From JBKEDS01 sp047975545 (GTDB lineage: Bacteria; Bacteroidota; Bacteroidia; Flavobacteriales; Flavobacteriaceae), in the NCBI GenBank assembly GCA_047975545.1, contig JBKEDS010000046.1, positions 1 to 64,000 of the forward strand: a DNA stretch of 64,000 bases, given 5' to 3'. Below are positions 53,270 to 61,701 of this stretch, one piece after another; positions within the stretch are counted from its first letter, which is position 1; the number at the start of each line of letters is the position of its first letter. The translations under genes and the position numbers were made by a program. A model generated the notes under the pieces. That model did no database searches and was not told the DNA's origin. It saw only the letters and a list, made by a program, of their open reading frames with translations.

Positions 53270-54813
53270 GCCTCGTTTTGGTGTGCAGGTTTTAGCAAAT
53301 CGTTTACCGTTTTTACGGGATTGAAGGTTTCCAACGGGATTTCAACAAAAATAGAGTTCCAATACGCCATGCTACCATTCCAAAGCCCGGGCAGTTCCAA
53401 GGCTTTAATATCGGTGCCGTCCTGCGATTTCATTGTAATAAAAGCGGCGTTATGGTCCACATAATCCAATAGGTTGAATTTTTCGCCCTTATAGTTTTTT
53501 ACCCCACAAACCAAATCGGTTGGATTAAAATGGCTGGCGTTTTTTACAATTTCCCGTTGTTGTTTCACATGAATATCAATTTGGGCAAACTCTACAATTT
53601 GCAAGCTTATGGTGCCATTTTGGTTTTTCACCCAAAAGGGGCCACCTCCGGGCTCCCCCTCGTTTTTTACCATGCCGCAAACCCGAATGGGGCGGTTTAG
53701 CCTATCGTGCAGGTAGCTTGTTTTTTTGTTTTTGGGAAAATCGTCAAAATCAACATCTAAAATTACATGCAGGCTTTTTGATGCAAAAGTGGCTATTTCG
53801 AGTATTTTTTCTTCGGAAACTTCACCTTCATCAAGCATCCTTAAATACGAAAACACCTGTTCCTGAATATCCAACAAAACACCTGCCAATAATTTTCTAT
53901 ATTCCGAAACGACTTTGTTTTTATGGTAAACCACAATATTGTCGATGTTTTTTACGAAAATGATGTCGTGGTTCAAGGCATTTAAGTTTTCCAACAATGC
54001 GCCGTGGCCAGAAGGCCGGAACAGCAGTTTGCCTTCGGAAGTCCTAAACAACGTATCTTCCGCAGTTATGGCAACGGTGTCGGTTGCCTTTTTTTGAAAT
54101 GAAAAATCGACCAAAAACTCGGTTTGGGTTTCGGCTTCGAGCTTTGGGCGCACATGTTCCAGTTCGGTATTAAACATATCGTAGTGTGCTTCGGAAACGG
54201 TAAAGTGCAAATGCGCTTTTTTGTTGGACGAGGCGTAAACAACAGATTCTAACAAATGTTCCCTAAACGCTGTAACTACCCCATCTTTATAACTGTGAAA
54301 TGGCAATAAACCCTTGGGGTAAAACCCATAATTTAATTGTTTGTCACCCAACATTGTATGGACAAAAGCCAAACATTTTTGGCCATAGGACAAATTATCG
54401 TAAAGTGGATTTTCGGCTTTTATCCTTTTTATAACGGCTGCATAAAACGGGAATTTTTCAAGTCCACTAAGAAATACCCAAAAGGTTTTGTGCTTTCGTT
54501 CGTAGGTACCGATTCGCTCGTCGCCACTTTCAAATTCTTTTAAAAATTGAAACAAAAACTTGAACATTCGGGTTGCGGCGCCAGATGCCGGCACAAATTT
54601 TACGATTGATAAATGGTTGCGTTTTTTATCGTAATCCGCAATGAACTTTTGCTGTTCTTGGGGGCTAAAGCGTATAATGCCATTGCCAATTGTGGCGGCC
54701 TCCACAAGGTTAGAAAAGACCATCCCGGACTTTATTCGGGTTATTTGGGCATTAACCTTTTCCTTGGTAAGCCCATGGGTTTTTATTTGTTCGAGGTCTT
54801 GTTCGGTAAACAT
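53266..54813 (-). CDS. DUF4301 protein
   Basis: 515 residues. I recognise it as the DUF4301 family, which is widespread in Flavobacteriaceae but has no known reaction. Conserved pieces include KFVPASGAATRMFKFLFQFL near residue 75, RPSGHGALLENLNALNHDIIFVKNIDNIV around residue 270, and GMVKNEGEPGGGPFWVKN around 395. Asn/Asp-rich loops and Gly-rich motifs suggest a nucleotidyltransferase-like or sugar-nucleotide-binding fold, which is a guess. Its start overlaps the nadR-like stop codon by one base (TAATG) and its end overlaps arfB, so the operon is tightly coupled. Confidence 0.85.
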   Translation of the reverse strand: MFTEQDLEQIKTHGLTKEKVNAQITRIKSGMVFSNLVEAATIGNGIIRFSPQEQQKFIADYDKKRNHLSIVKFVPASGAATRMFKFLFQFLKEFESGDERIGTYERKHKTFWVFLSGLEKFPFYAAVIKRIKAENPLYDNLSYGQKCLAFVHTMLGDKQLNYGFYPKGLLPFHSYKDGVVTAFREHLLESVVYASSNKKAHLHFTVSEAHYDMFNTELEHVRPKLEAETQTEFLVDFSFQKKATDTVAITAEDTLFRTSEGKLLFRPSGHGALLENLNALNHDIIFVKNIDNIVVYHKNKVVSEYRKLLAGVLLDIQEQVFSYLRMLDEGEVSEEKILEIATFASKSLHVILDVDFDDFPKNKKTSYLHDRLNRPIRVCGMVKNEGEPGGGPFWVKNQNGTISLQIVEFAQIDIHVKQQREIVKNASHFNPTDLVCGVKNYKGEKFNLLDYVDHNAAFITMKSQDGTDIKALELPGLWNGSMAYWNSIFVEIPLETFNPVKTVNDLLKPAHQNEA

Positions 54814-55382
54814 TATTTATTTTTTTCTAACAATCGGTTTATGTGGTTTACGGCGGTTTCCAAGCGTTCTTTTTTACCGCCTTTTAGCAATACGTAAGGG
54901 CGATTGTAATTAATTAAGGCCTTTTCAAACGCCAAAAACATGGCCTCCCTATGGTCTGGCTTATCGCGCAAATCATCGGGAATCCAAGGTGTATCAATAT
55001 ACGTTAAAAAATACAAATCGTAGGTGTTTTCTATGGCATATTTTTCAAGAACGGGGTCGCAAATACCGTTGTAAAAGGCTTCGGAATATACTTTTGTTTC
55101 CAATAAATCGGTGTCGCAAATCAAAACCGTATCGGTTTTTTGCGCCAGTTTGTTTTCCAGTTTCATTTGGCCAATGGCTATTGGCACTAAATCGGTAAGC
55201 TCGCAGGTTTTGCGCTGGTTGTTCCATTTGTCCTGCAAATACTCGCGGGCATATTCGGGCACCCAAACCGAATGGTAATATTGTGCCAATTGCCTTGACA
55301 ATGTTGTTTTTCCCGTAGATTCCGGGCCGAACAACACTATTTTTACGCAGTTTGCGGGTTGTTGCTTAAACTGTTTTTCCAT
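54813..55382 (-). CDS. NadR-like ribosylnicotinamide kinase (AAA ATPase)
   Basis: 189 residues. P-loop GPESTGKTTLSRQLA (about residue 19), the NadR-kinase block VPEYAREYLQDKW and CDTDLLETKVYSE, and FLTYIDTPWIPDDLRD. It corresponds to the C-terminal kinase domain of NadR without the adenylyltransferase part. It phosphorylates nicotinamide riboside to NMN. Start is the ATG at 55380-55382; reading from an upstream ATG at 55500 would place 40 non-homologous residues over pnuC. It overlaps pnuC by 40 bases, which fits transport coupled to trapping. Confidence 0.9.
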   Translation of the reverse strand: MEKQFKQQPANCVKIVLFGPESTGKTTLSRQLAQYYHSVWVPEYAREYLQDKWNNQRKTCELTDLVPIAIGQMKLENKLAQKTDTVLICDTDLLETKVYSEAFYNGICDPVLEKYAIENTYDLYFLTYIDTPWIPDDLRDKPDHREAMFLAFEKALINYNRPYVLLKGGKKERLETAVNHINRLLEKNK

Positions 55383-55975
55383 GCTCTGTAACCTTGTATG
55401 GCCAAAAATGTGAATAATAAATATTGAAACGACAACATACCCAGTCCCCTGTAAGCGTATAGGGGTACGGTAATAATATCGCCTATAATCCAAAGCGTCC
55501 AATTTTCCAGTTTTTTAGTGGCCATATACCACATGGCTGTAAAAAATATCCCTGAAGTTACAACATCAATATAATTAGCTGTTTCCAAAGTATTACCATA
55601 TACCCTATATACCGAATATGTTACCGTTACGGTAACAATAAACATGAGCAGGCCCATAAGCTTTTCCTTTTTATTGGTTCTGGAAATGGGGACAATGGGG
55701 GCGTCGTTCTTTCGTCTTGCCCAGTTCCACCAACCATAAACACTCATAACGGAATAGTAAAAATTAATCATCATATCGCCCAAATAACCCGCCTTATAAA
55801 GTAGATAAATGGTTATAATAGTTGATATTAATCCCGTTGGGTACACCCAAATATTTACTTTTTTAGCATAACACACGCTTAAAATACCAAACACAAAGGC
55901 TATGGCTTCCAGAACAATGAAAAAAGTAGGCGTGTCCCGATAGGCATCAAGAAAAAAATTATAGATTGAGGTCAT
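55343..55975 (-). CDS. pnuC: nicotinamide riboside/mononucleotide transporter
   Basis: 210 residues, seven helices, with the PnuC signature SVYGWWNWARR and TSGIFFTAMWYMATKKLENWTLWIIGDIITVPLYAYRG. PnuC lets nicotinamide riboside diffuse in, and phosphorylation by the kinase encoded next traps it, giving an NAD salvage route. First gene of the pnuC-nadR-DUF4301-arfB run. I saw no recognisable NAD or TPP riboswitch in the 151 bases upstream. Confidence 0.93.
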   Translation of the reverse strand: MTSIYNFFLDAYRDTPTFFIVLEAIAFVFGILSVCYAKKVNIWVYPTGLISTIITIYLLYKAGYLGDMMINFYYSVMSVYGWWNWARRKNDAPIVPISRTNKKEKLMGLLMFIVTVTVTYSVYRVYGNTLETANYIDVVTSGIFFTAMWYMATKKLENWTLWIIGDIITVPLYAYRGLGMLSFQYLLFTFLAIQGYRAWKNSLSNNPQTA

Positions 55976-56105
55976 TCAGTATATTTTAAAACCGATATAA
56001 ATATAAAGTCTTTTTTTTAATCCCTTACGTATACCAAAACAAATCGAAAAAAAGTCTGCATACAGGGCAGTACAGGATGGTAATTTCGTAGGGGTTTGCT
56101 AAGTT

Positions 56106-56113
56106 TACCTTTG
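56106..56113 (+). promoter_or_regulatory. -7 promoter element for the PL11 lyase
   Basis: TACCTTTG, full TAnnTTTG match, 14 bases upstream of the ATG. Confidence 0.4.
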
Positions 56114-56126
56114 TTAACCTCATCCC

Positions 56127-57992
56127 ATGAATATAAATCGCTTATTTCTTCTATGGCTTATAGTTGGTTTTTCTATTTCTGTTTATGCCCAAAAGCAAAT
56201 GGAAAACTTAGATCGCGGCACTTTGGCCGTCAGGCAGAACAGTACTCAGGTTTTAGTAAGCTGGCGTATTTTGGGAACCGAGTTTAAAAATGCAGCATAT
56301 AATGTATATCGAGATGCGGAAAAAATAAATGAACACCCCATAACAGGTGCCGGCAATTTTATAGATCACACCGTTTCTAATGCAACTTATAGCGTTTCCG
56401 CCATAATAAACGGAAAAGAGGGCAGCCTTTCCCAACCCGTTTCCGTTTGGAACGATATTTACAAAACCATTCCTATTACGGCTCCAAGGATAACCTCACT
56501 CCCCGATGGAAAAGATTATTTTTACACGGCTAACGATGCCTCGGTAGGCGATTTGGATGGCGATGGACAATACGAAATCGTGTTAAAATGGTCGCCCTCG
56601 AATGCTCACGACAACTCGCATAAAGGTTATACGGGAAGTACCATACTTCAAGGTTTAAAACTTGACGGAACAATTTTATGGACTATAGATTTAGGAAAAA
56701 ACATCCGTGCCGGTGCCCATTACACGCAGTTTATGGTTTACGATTTGGACGGCAACGGAAAAGCGGAAATAGCTTGTAAAACGGCCGATGGCACTACCGA
56801 TGGGAAAGGGCATATTTTGGGCAATGCCAATGCCGATTATCGTAATAAAAACGGTTATATTTTGGAAGGCCCCGAATATTTAAGCGTTTTTTCGGGTGAA
56901 ACGGGTGCTTTTCTTGATACGCATCCCTACATTCCGCCTCGTGGCAATGTAGGCGAATGGGGCGACAAATATGGCAACCGAGTAGATAGATTTTTAGCCT
57001 GCGTTGCTTACCTTGACGGCAAACATCCAAGTTTAGTGTTCTCAAGAGGGTATTACACCCGTACCGTATTGGCGGCTTTCGATTTTAAAAACGGAAAACT
57101 AAAACCCCGATGGGTTTTCGATACCAATACAAAGGGCAACGAAGCTTATTTCGGGCAAGGCAACCACAATTTAGCCGTAGGCGACCTTGATGGCGATGGC
57201 AAAGACGAAATACAATTTGGGTCTTGCGCCATAGATGATGATGGCAAAGGACTTTACTCCACTAAATTTGGACATGGCGATGCTGGCCATTTGGGCGATT
57301 TCGATCCAACCCGAAACGGACTCGAATTTTTTATGTGCCACGAAGATGCCAACGGCACTACTATTCCCGCTATCGATTTTAGGAATCCAAAAACAGGAAC
57401 GGTTTTATGGAATGTTGCAGGAAAAGGTGATTTTGGTCGTGGCATTACTGCCGATATAGACCCGAACCACTTGGGCGCCGAAAGTTGGGCATCAAACGGG
57501 TCGGGTATCCATAACACAAAAGGCGATGTTGTTTCCAACGTTTATCCCACAGCAGGAAGAAACGGTACAAGCTTTAACATGGTAGCATGGTGGGATGGCG
57601 ATTTGCTTAGGGAAATTGTGGATAAAACCGTTATATCCAAATGGAACCCAGACACCAAAAATACCGATATGCTGCTACAAGCCTACGATTACAACGGTAT
57701 GCAATTACGAAGCAACAACTGGACAAAATCGAATCCTTGCCTTATTGCCGATATATTGGGCGACTGGCGCGAGGAAATTATATGGCGAAATGAAGATAAT
57801 ACCGAACTGGTTATATTTTCTACACCCCACCCCACGGACTATCGTGTTTATACGCTTATGCACGACCCTTTATATCGGGTAAGCATTGCATGGCAAAACG
57901 TGGGGTACAACCAACCTGCACACACAAGTTTTTATTTGGGGCATGATATGGATACGCCCCCGAAACCAGATATTGAATTAGTTGAAAGATAA
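56127..57992 (+). CDS. rhamnogalacturonan lyase, polysaccharide lyase family 11
   Basis: 621 residues. Signal peptide (MNINRLFLLWLIVGFSISVYAQ). Then a beta-strand N-terminal part (QMENLDRGTLAVRQNSTQVLVSWRILG) and an eight-bladed propeller with the repeated Ca-binding loops DLDGDGQYE, DLDGNGKAE and DLDGDGKDE. PL11 enzymes cleave the rhamnogalacturonan-I backbone of pectin by beta-elimination. No T9SS C-terminal domain is seen, so it is probably periplasmic. There is no SusCD pair, rhamnosidase or other pectinase next to it, so this is an orphan PL11. It is not clear whether it acts as an endo or exo lyase. Confidence 0.92.
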   Translation: MNINRLFLLWLIVGFSISVYAQKQMENLDRGTLAVRQNSTQVLVSWRILGTEFKNAAYNVYRDAEKINEHPITGAGNFIDHTVSNATYSVSAIINGKEGSLSQPVSVWNDIYKTIPITAPRITSLPDGKDYFYTANDASVGDLDGDGQYEIVLKWSPSNAHDNSHKGYTGSTILQGLKLDGTILWTIDLGKNIRAGAHYTQFMVYDLDGNGKAEIACKTADGTTDGKGHILGNANADYRNKNGYILEGPEYLSVFSGETGAFLDTHPYIPPRGNVGEWGDKYGNRVDRFLACVAYLDGKHPSLVFSRGYYTRTVLAAFDFKNGKLKPRWVFDTNTKGNEAYFGQGNHNLAVGDLDGDGKDEIQFGSCAIDDDGKGLYSTKFGHGDAGHLGDFDPTRNGLEFFMCHEDANGTTIPAIDFRNPKTGTVLWNVAGKGDFGRGITADIDPNHLGAESWASNGSGIHNTKGDVVSNVYPTAGRNGTSFNMVAWWDGDLLREIVDKTVISKWNPDTKNTDMLLQAYDYNGMQLRSNNWTKSNPCLIADILGDWREEIIWRNEDNTELVIFSTPHPTDYRVYTLMHDPLYRVSIAWQNVGYNQPAHTSFYLGHDMDTPPKPDIELVER

Positions 57993-58052
57993 TTAGGAGG
58001 TTGGAGTACCTACTTAATTCGAAAATGATGTATTTTTTAGACGGCTTCTTTT

Positions 58053-59567
58053 TTATTCATTCAACTTCAATAATTCGTCCATATAAATACGGGTGTTCGA
58101 AAGCCTTGGTATTTTGTGCTGCCCGCCCAGTTTATTGTTCAGCTTTAGCCAATCGTAAAACAAGTTGGTACGGGCTATGTTTATTTTGGGCTTGTTAAGG
58201 GTTATGTTGTTGTAGCGTTTGGCTTCGTAATCGGAGTTTAACGATTTTAGGGCATCGTCCAAAAGTGCGTTAAAATGGTTTATGTCGCTGGGCGGGGTTT
58301 TAAATTCAATCAACCATTCGTGGGCACCTTTTTCCTTGTCTGCCATAAAAATGGGCGCGGCGGTATATTCCACAATTTCAACATTGGTGCTTAAACACAC
58401 TTTTTCTATGGCGCTTTCGGCATTTTCAATAATTAATTCTTCACCAAAAACATTAATATGGTGCTTGGTGCGCCCCGAAATTTTTATACGGTAGGGGCTT
58501 AACGAGGTAAACCTAACCGTGTCGCCAATATTATAGCGCCACAACCCGGCATTGGTGGTAATAATTACGGCGTAGTTTTTATGTAGCTCCACCTCGCTTA
58601 GCGGTATAACTTTTTCGGTGGGCAAACCGTAGGTATCCATGGGGATAAACTCGTAAAACACGCCGTAGTCCAGCATTAACAGCAGTTCGTTGGAATCGTT
58701 CCTGTCCTGAATGGCAAAAAAGCCTTCCGAAGCATTATAGATTTCGTAATACCTGAAATTTTGGTTTGGTATAATTTTTTTGTACTGTTCAATATAAGGC
58801 GTAAAGCTAACACCACCATGAAAATACACTTCCAAATTAGGCCAAACCTCCATAATATTTTGCTTGCCCGTAGTTTCCAAAACGGTATTGAGCAGCACCA
58901 ACATCCAAGAAGGAACACCCGCCAAACTGGTTACGTTTTCCTTAATGGTTTCGTTTACAATGGCCTGCATTTTATGCTCCCAATTGCTCATTAACGATAC
59001 TTTGTTGCTTGGCGTACTGCTAAATTCGGCCCAAAACGGCATATTATCGATTAATATAGCCGACAAATCGCCAAAAACGGTGCCGTTTTCCTTAAACAAT
59101 TCCTTACTACCGCCCAAACGTAAACTTTTACCCGTAAATAATTGGGCGTCGGGATTGTTGTTAAGGTACATGCACAATAAATCCTTACTGGCGGCGTAAT
59201 GGCAGTCTTCCAAGGATTCTTCGCTTACCGGGATAAACTTGCTTTTGGCCTGTGTGGTGCCGCTCGATTTGGCAAACCATTTAATGGGCGTGGGCCAAAA
59301 GAGGTTGTTTTCGCCTTTTCGGGAACGCTCTATAACATCCTGTAAGTTGTTGTACTCCTTTATGGGTATGCGCTCGGCAAAGGTGGCGTAAGTTTTAATC
59401 GAGGCAAAATCGTAGGCTTTGCCCACTTCGGTATGCTTGGCGTAATCCAGCAGGCTTAACAGCAATTCGTTTTGTACTTCGTGGGGGTATTTTAAAAACA
59501 GTTCGATTTGGTGGAACCGTTTTTTTAAGAACCAAGAAGCAATGGAATTTACTATCGGGATTGCCAT
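58053..59567 (-). CDS. GH3 auxin-responsive-promoter family acyl-adenylating enzyme
   Basis: 504 residues. Named after plant GH3 (amino-acid conjugation of hormones), but not the glycoside hydrolase family 3. The ATP-binding motif KSSGTTQAKSKFIPVSEE, YNASEGFFAIQDR (with the tyrosine/Glu motif) and the SGRTKHHINVFGEEL hinge place it in the ANL superfamily. The acyl substrate and acceptor in bacteria are unknown. It begins 43 bases from the divergent DUF2797 gene and reads away from it. Confidence 0.9.
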   Translation of the reverse strand: MAIPIVNSIASWFLKKRFHQIELFLKYPHEVQNELLLSLLDYAKHTEVGKAYDFASIKTYATFAERIPIKEYNNLQDVIERSRKGENNLFWPTPIKWFAKSSGTTQAKSKFIPVSEESLEDCHYAASKDLLCMYLNNNPDAQLFTGKSLRLGGSKELFKENGTVFGDLSAILIDNMPFWAEFSSTPSNKVSLMSNWEHKMQAIVNETIKENVTSLAGVPSWMLVLLNTVLETTGKQNIMEVWPNLEVYFHGGVSFTPYIEQYKKIIPNQNFRYYEIYNASEGFFAIQDRNDSNELLLMLDYGVFYEFIPMDTYGLPTEKVIPLSEVELHKNYAVIITTNAGLWRYNIGDTVRFTSLSPYRIKISGRTKHHINVFGEELIIENAESAIEKVCLSTNVEIVEYTAAPIFMADKEKGAHEWLIEFKTPPSDINHFNALLDDALKSLNSDYEAKRYNNITLNKPKINIARTNLFYDWLKLNNKLGGQHKIPRLSNTRIYMDELLKLNE

Positions 59568-59610
59568 TTTTTACATTATATTTAAGGTTTTAAAAATAAT
59601 ACTTTTTTTT

Positions 59611-60405
59611 ATGACCTACCAAGGTGTTTTAACAAAAATGGATACCGAATTTTCGCAACCCATTCAATATTATTTAATTTTTGAAAACGATTTTTTAAAC
59701 CTAAACCAATTGTTGGGCAAAAGCATTACCCTGCAATTTGTTAAGTACCAATGCTTAAACTGTGGTTTGGACAGGCCTATTTATCGCCAAGGGTTTTGCA
59801 AAAGTTGTTTTTTTGATGTACCGCAAGCCGCCGATTGGATTATGCGCCCCGAACTAAGCACGGCGCACTTGGGCAAGGCGGACCGCGATTTGGAATACGA
59901 AAAGCAAGTGCAACTACAGCCCCATATTGTGTATTTGGCCAATTCCAGCAACGTAAAGGTGGGCGTTACCCGAAAAAGCCAAGTGCCCACCCGATGGATA
60001 GACCAAGGCGCACACGAGGCTATTGAAATTGCCGAGGTGCCAAACCGTTATTTGGCGGGCATTACTGAGGTAGCCCTAAAGGAACATATTAGCGACAAAA
60101 CCAATTGGCGCACCATGTTAAAAAATGAAGTTGAAGACGAAAACTTGGCAGAATGGCGCGACCGCCTAAAACCGTATATTCCCGAAGAAGCCCAAGATTA
60201 TTTTATTGAAAGCAATACCGAAACCGTTTTAGAGTTTCCCGTACTGCAATACCCAAAAAAACCAACAAGTTTAAATATTGTTAAGGCGCAAACCTACACC
60301 GGAAAATTAGTGGGCATAAAAGGCCAGTATTTAATCTTTGAGGACGATACCGTTTTCAACATACGAGCCAATGAAGGGTTGGTAGTTGGTTTTTTGGTAC
60401 ACTAA
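59611..60405 (+). CDS. DUF2797 protein with zinc-ribbon and GIY-YIG-like segment
   Basis: 264 residues. Start is ATG 59611 (MTYQGVLTKM), because an upstream in-frame ATG at 59542 lies inside the divergent gene. Four cysteines (48, 51, 63, 66; CLNCGLDRPIYRQGFCKSC) form a probable zinc ribbon. After it, VYLANSSNVKVGVTRKSQVPTRW (residues 107-129) and IDQGAHEAIEIAEVP look like a GIY-YIG nuclease core with Arg128 and a Glu at 153. Known only as DUF2797 in the family, and the nuclease idea is inference. Its partner by position is the GH3-family gene, though divergent. Confidence 0.8.
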   Translation: MTYQGVLTKMDTEFSQPIQYYLIFENDFLNLNQLLGKSITLQFVKYQCLNCGLDRPIYRQGFCKSCFFDVPQAADWIMRPELSTAHLGKADRDLEYEKQVQLQPHIVYLANSSNVKVGVTRKSQVPTRWIDQGAHEAIEIAEVPNRYLAGITEVALKEHISDKTNWRTMLKNEVEDENLAEWRDRLKPYIPEEAQDYFIESNTETVLEFPVLQYPKKPTSLNIVKAQTYTGKLVGIKGQYLIFEDDTVFNIRANEGLVVGFLVH

Positions 60406-60470
60406 TAAACGTAATAGTTTGCTGTTAAGGGGCTGTATGCAACATTATCCACCTTTTAATAACCAAACAA

Positions 60471-60536
60471 AAACCACCTAAATACAAAAAAAATTCCTTT
60501 ATTTCCCCCCTTGAAAATTCTTTCTTTAGGTGGTTT
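60471..60536. repeat. 12-bp inverted repeat between convergent genes
   Basis: AAACCACCTAAA (60471-60482) and TTTAGGTGGTTT (60525-60536) with a 42-base loop. Not a typical terminator (loop too long), but it may act in mRNA-end formation for DUF2797 and PorP genes. Confidence 0.45.
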
Positions 60537-60541
60537 CGTTA

Positions 60542-61540
60542 TTAATTAACAGCAGGGCAGTTGCATTTATAGCGCTGCGGCCTGCATTTAAAATTGTAGC
60601 CCAAGGTAAACTGGTGAAACCCACCATTATCGAACACCAACGAATTGGTTTGGTACGTGTAGTTATAGGCAAACATAAATTGTTTGTAGTTAACGCCCAA
60701 AATAGGGGTTATTTGCTGTAAGCGCTCGCCGTTAATGCTGCTGTTGGTATCGCTCTCGGCACTATCGAAACTGGTGCGGTACGACAGGCCGCCCCAAATT
60801 TTGCCAAATTCAAAATCCTTGTACACCTTGGCGTTAATATCCAACCCGGATTCTTTAGTGCCTTCCCTGTACTGAAACATTAAGGACGGCTCGTAACTCC
60901 AATTGCTGTTGCCGTTAATTACATAGCCGGCCGAAAGCAGGTAACGCCTTAGGTTGCTGGTAATTTGTATGTCGTTGTTAACGCCCGAATTGTTCAGTAC
61001 GTTTTTTATGGTACCGTGGGCATAAAAATCCAAAAACTGGTACGAAAACCCAAAATCCAGGTTAAAATTGGTTTCGTTTTCTATACCTCCGGAAATTATG
61101 GGGTCGTAACCGTCCAAAGGAAACGTGGTTTCATCTAATTTATATTGAAGAAATCCGGCACTTAATCCAAAGGACAGCATGTTTAAATCCACTTCGCTTC
61201 TGGAAAACATTAAATGGTGGGCATAGGTTACATAAGCACCGTTTTGCGAGTGGTACCCGTTGCTGTCGCTGTACAAAATAGCACCCAATGCCGATGGCGA
61301 TTCGCCAACCCTACTATTAACGCTTAAGGTTAACAGCTTCGGGGCATCCTCATGCCCAAACCATTGTTGGCGCCCCGTTATCCTAACTTTAGCGCAATTG
61401 GCCGCACCGGCCATCGAGGGGTGTATTAGGTAATAGTTATCGGTAAGGTAATCGGCGTAAATAGGTAAGCCTTCTTGGGAAGTTATATTTTGAACAACAA
61501 AAATACTTATTGTTAAATAAAATACATATTTCGATTTCAT
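60542..61540 (-). CDS. type IX secretion membrane protein PorP/SprF family
   Basis: 332 residues. Signal peptide (to about residue 20), then the PorP/SprF family N-terminus PIYADYLTDNYYLIHPSMAGAANCAKVRITGRQQW and a beta-barrel. PorP/SprF-type proteins are T9SS components that usually accompany a large secreted adhesin gene; none is adjacent here, so this is an orphan copy. The C-terminus is Cys-rich (FKCRPQRYKCNCPAVN), unusual for a barrel end. A TATATTTG -7 element is at 61579-61586 (minus strand). Confidence 0.88.
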   Translation of the reverse strand: MKSKYVFYLTISIFVVQNITSQEGLPIYADYLTDNYYLIHPSMAGAANCAKVRITGRQQWFGHEDAPKLLTLSVNSRVGESPSALGAILYSDSNGYHSQNGAYVTYAHHLMFSRSEVDLNMLSFGLSAGFLQYKLDETTFPLDGYDPIISGGIENETNFNLDFGFSYQFLDFYAHGTIKNVLNNSGVNNDIQITSNLRRYLLSAGYVINGNSNWSYEPSLMFQYREGTKESGLDINAKVYKDFEFGKIWGGLSYRTSFDSAESDTNSSINGERLQQITPILGVNYKQFMFAYNYTYQTNSLVFDNGGFHQFTLGYNFKCRPQRYKCNCPAVN

Positions 61541-61578
61541 AAATACGTCGTTAAGTAGGTAAATTTATTTGGAACGTT

Positions 61579-61586
61579 CAAATATA
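61579..61586 (-). promoter_or_regulatory. -7 promoter element for the porP/sprF-like gene
   Basis: Minus strand TATATTTG, full TAnnTTTG match, 39 bases before the ATG. Confidence 0.35.
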
Positions 61587-61673
61587 ATCAAAATACGTCT
61601 TGAAACTAAATCGATTTCACGCTTATATTAGCATATCCTTCCAAAGATATTAATATCCAAACGTTTCTTTTAG

Positions 61674-61681
61674 TACTTTTG
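61674..61681 (+). promoter_or_regulatory. -7 promoter element for the nifU-type gene
   Basis: TACTTTTG, full TAnnTTTG match, 21 bases before the ATG. Confidence 0.4.
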
Positions 61682-61701
61682 CCTAAAATAGTTTTAAAAA
61701 C

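Noticed and set aside
55383..55502. Longer start for the NadR-like kinase
   Set aside because: The 40 extra residues are read from within pnuC; the family begins just before the P-loop.
55976..56126. Riboswitch upstream of pnuC
   Set aside because: Only 151 AT-rich bases, without a conserved core that I can match to TPP or NAD classes.
59542..59610. Upstream start for DUF2797
   Set aside because: It overlaps the start of the divergent gene and adds a hydrophobic segment not expected in this soluble family.
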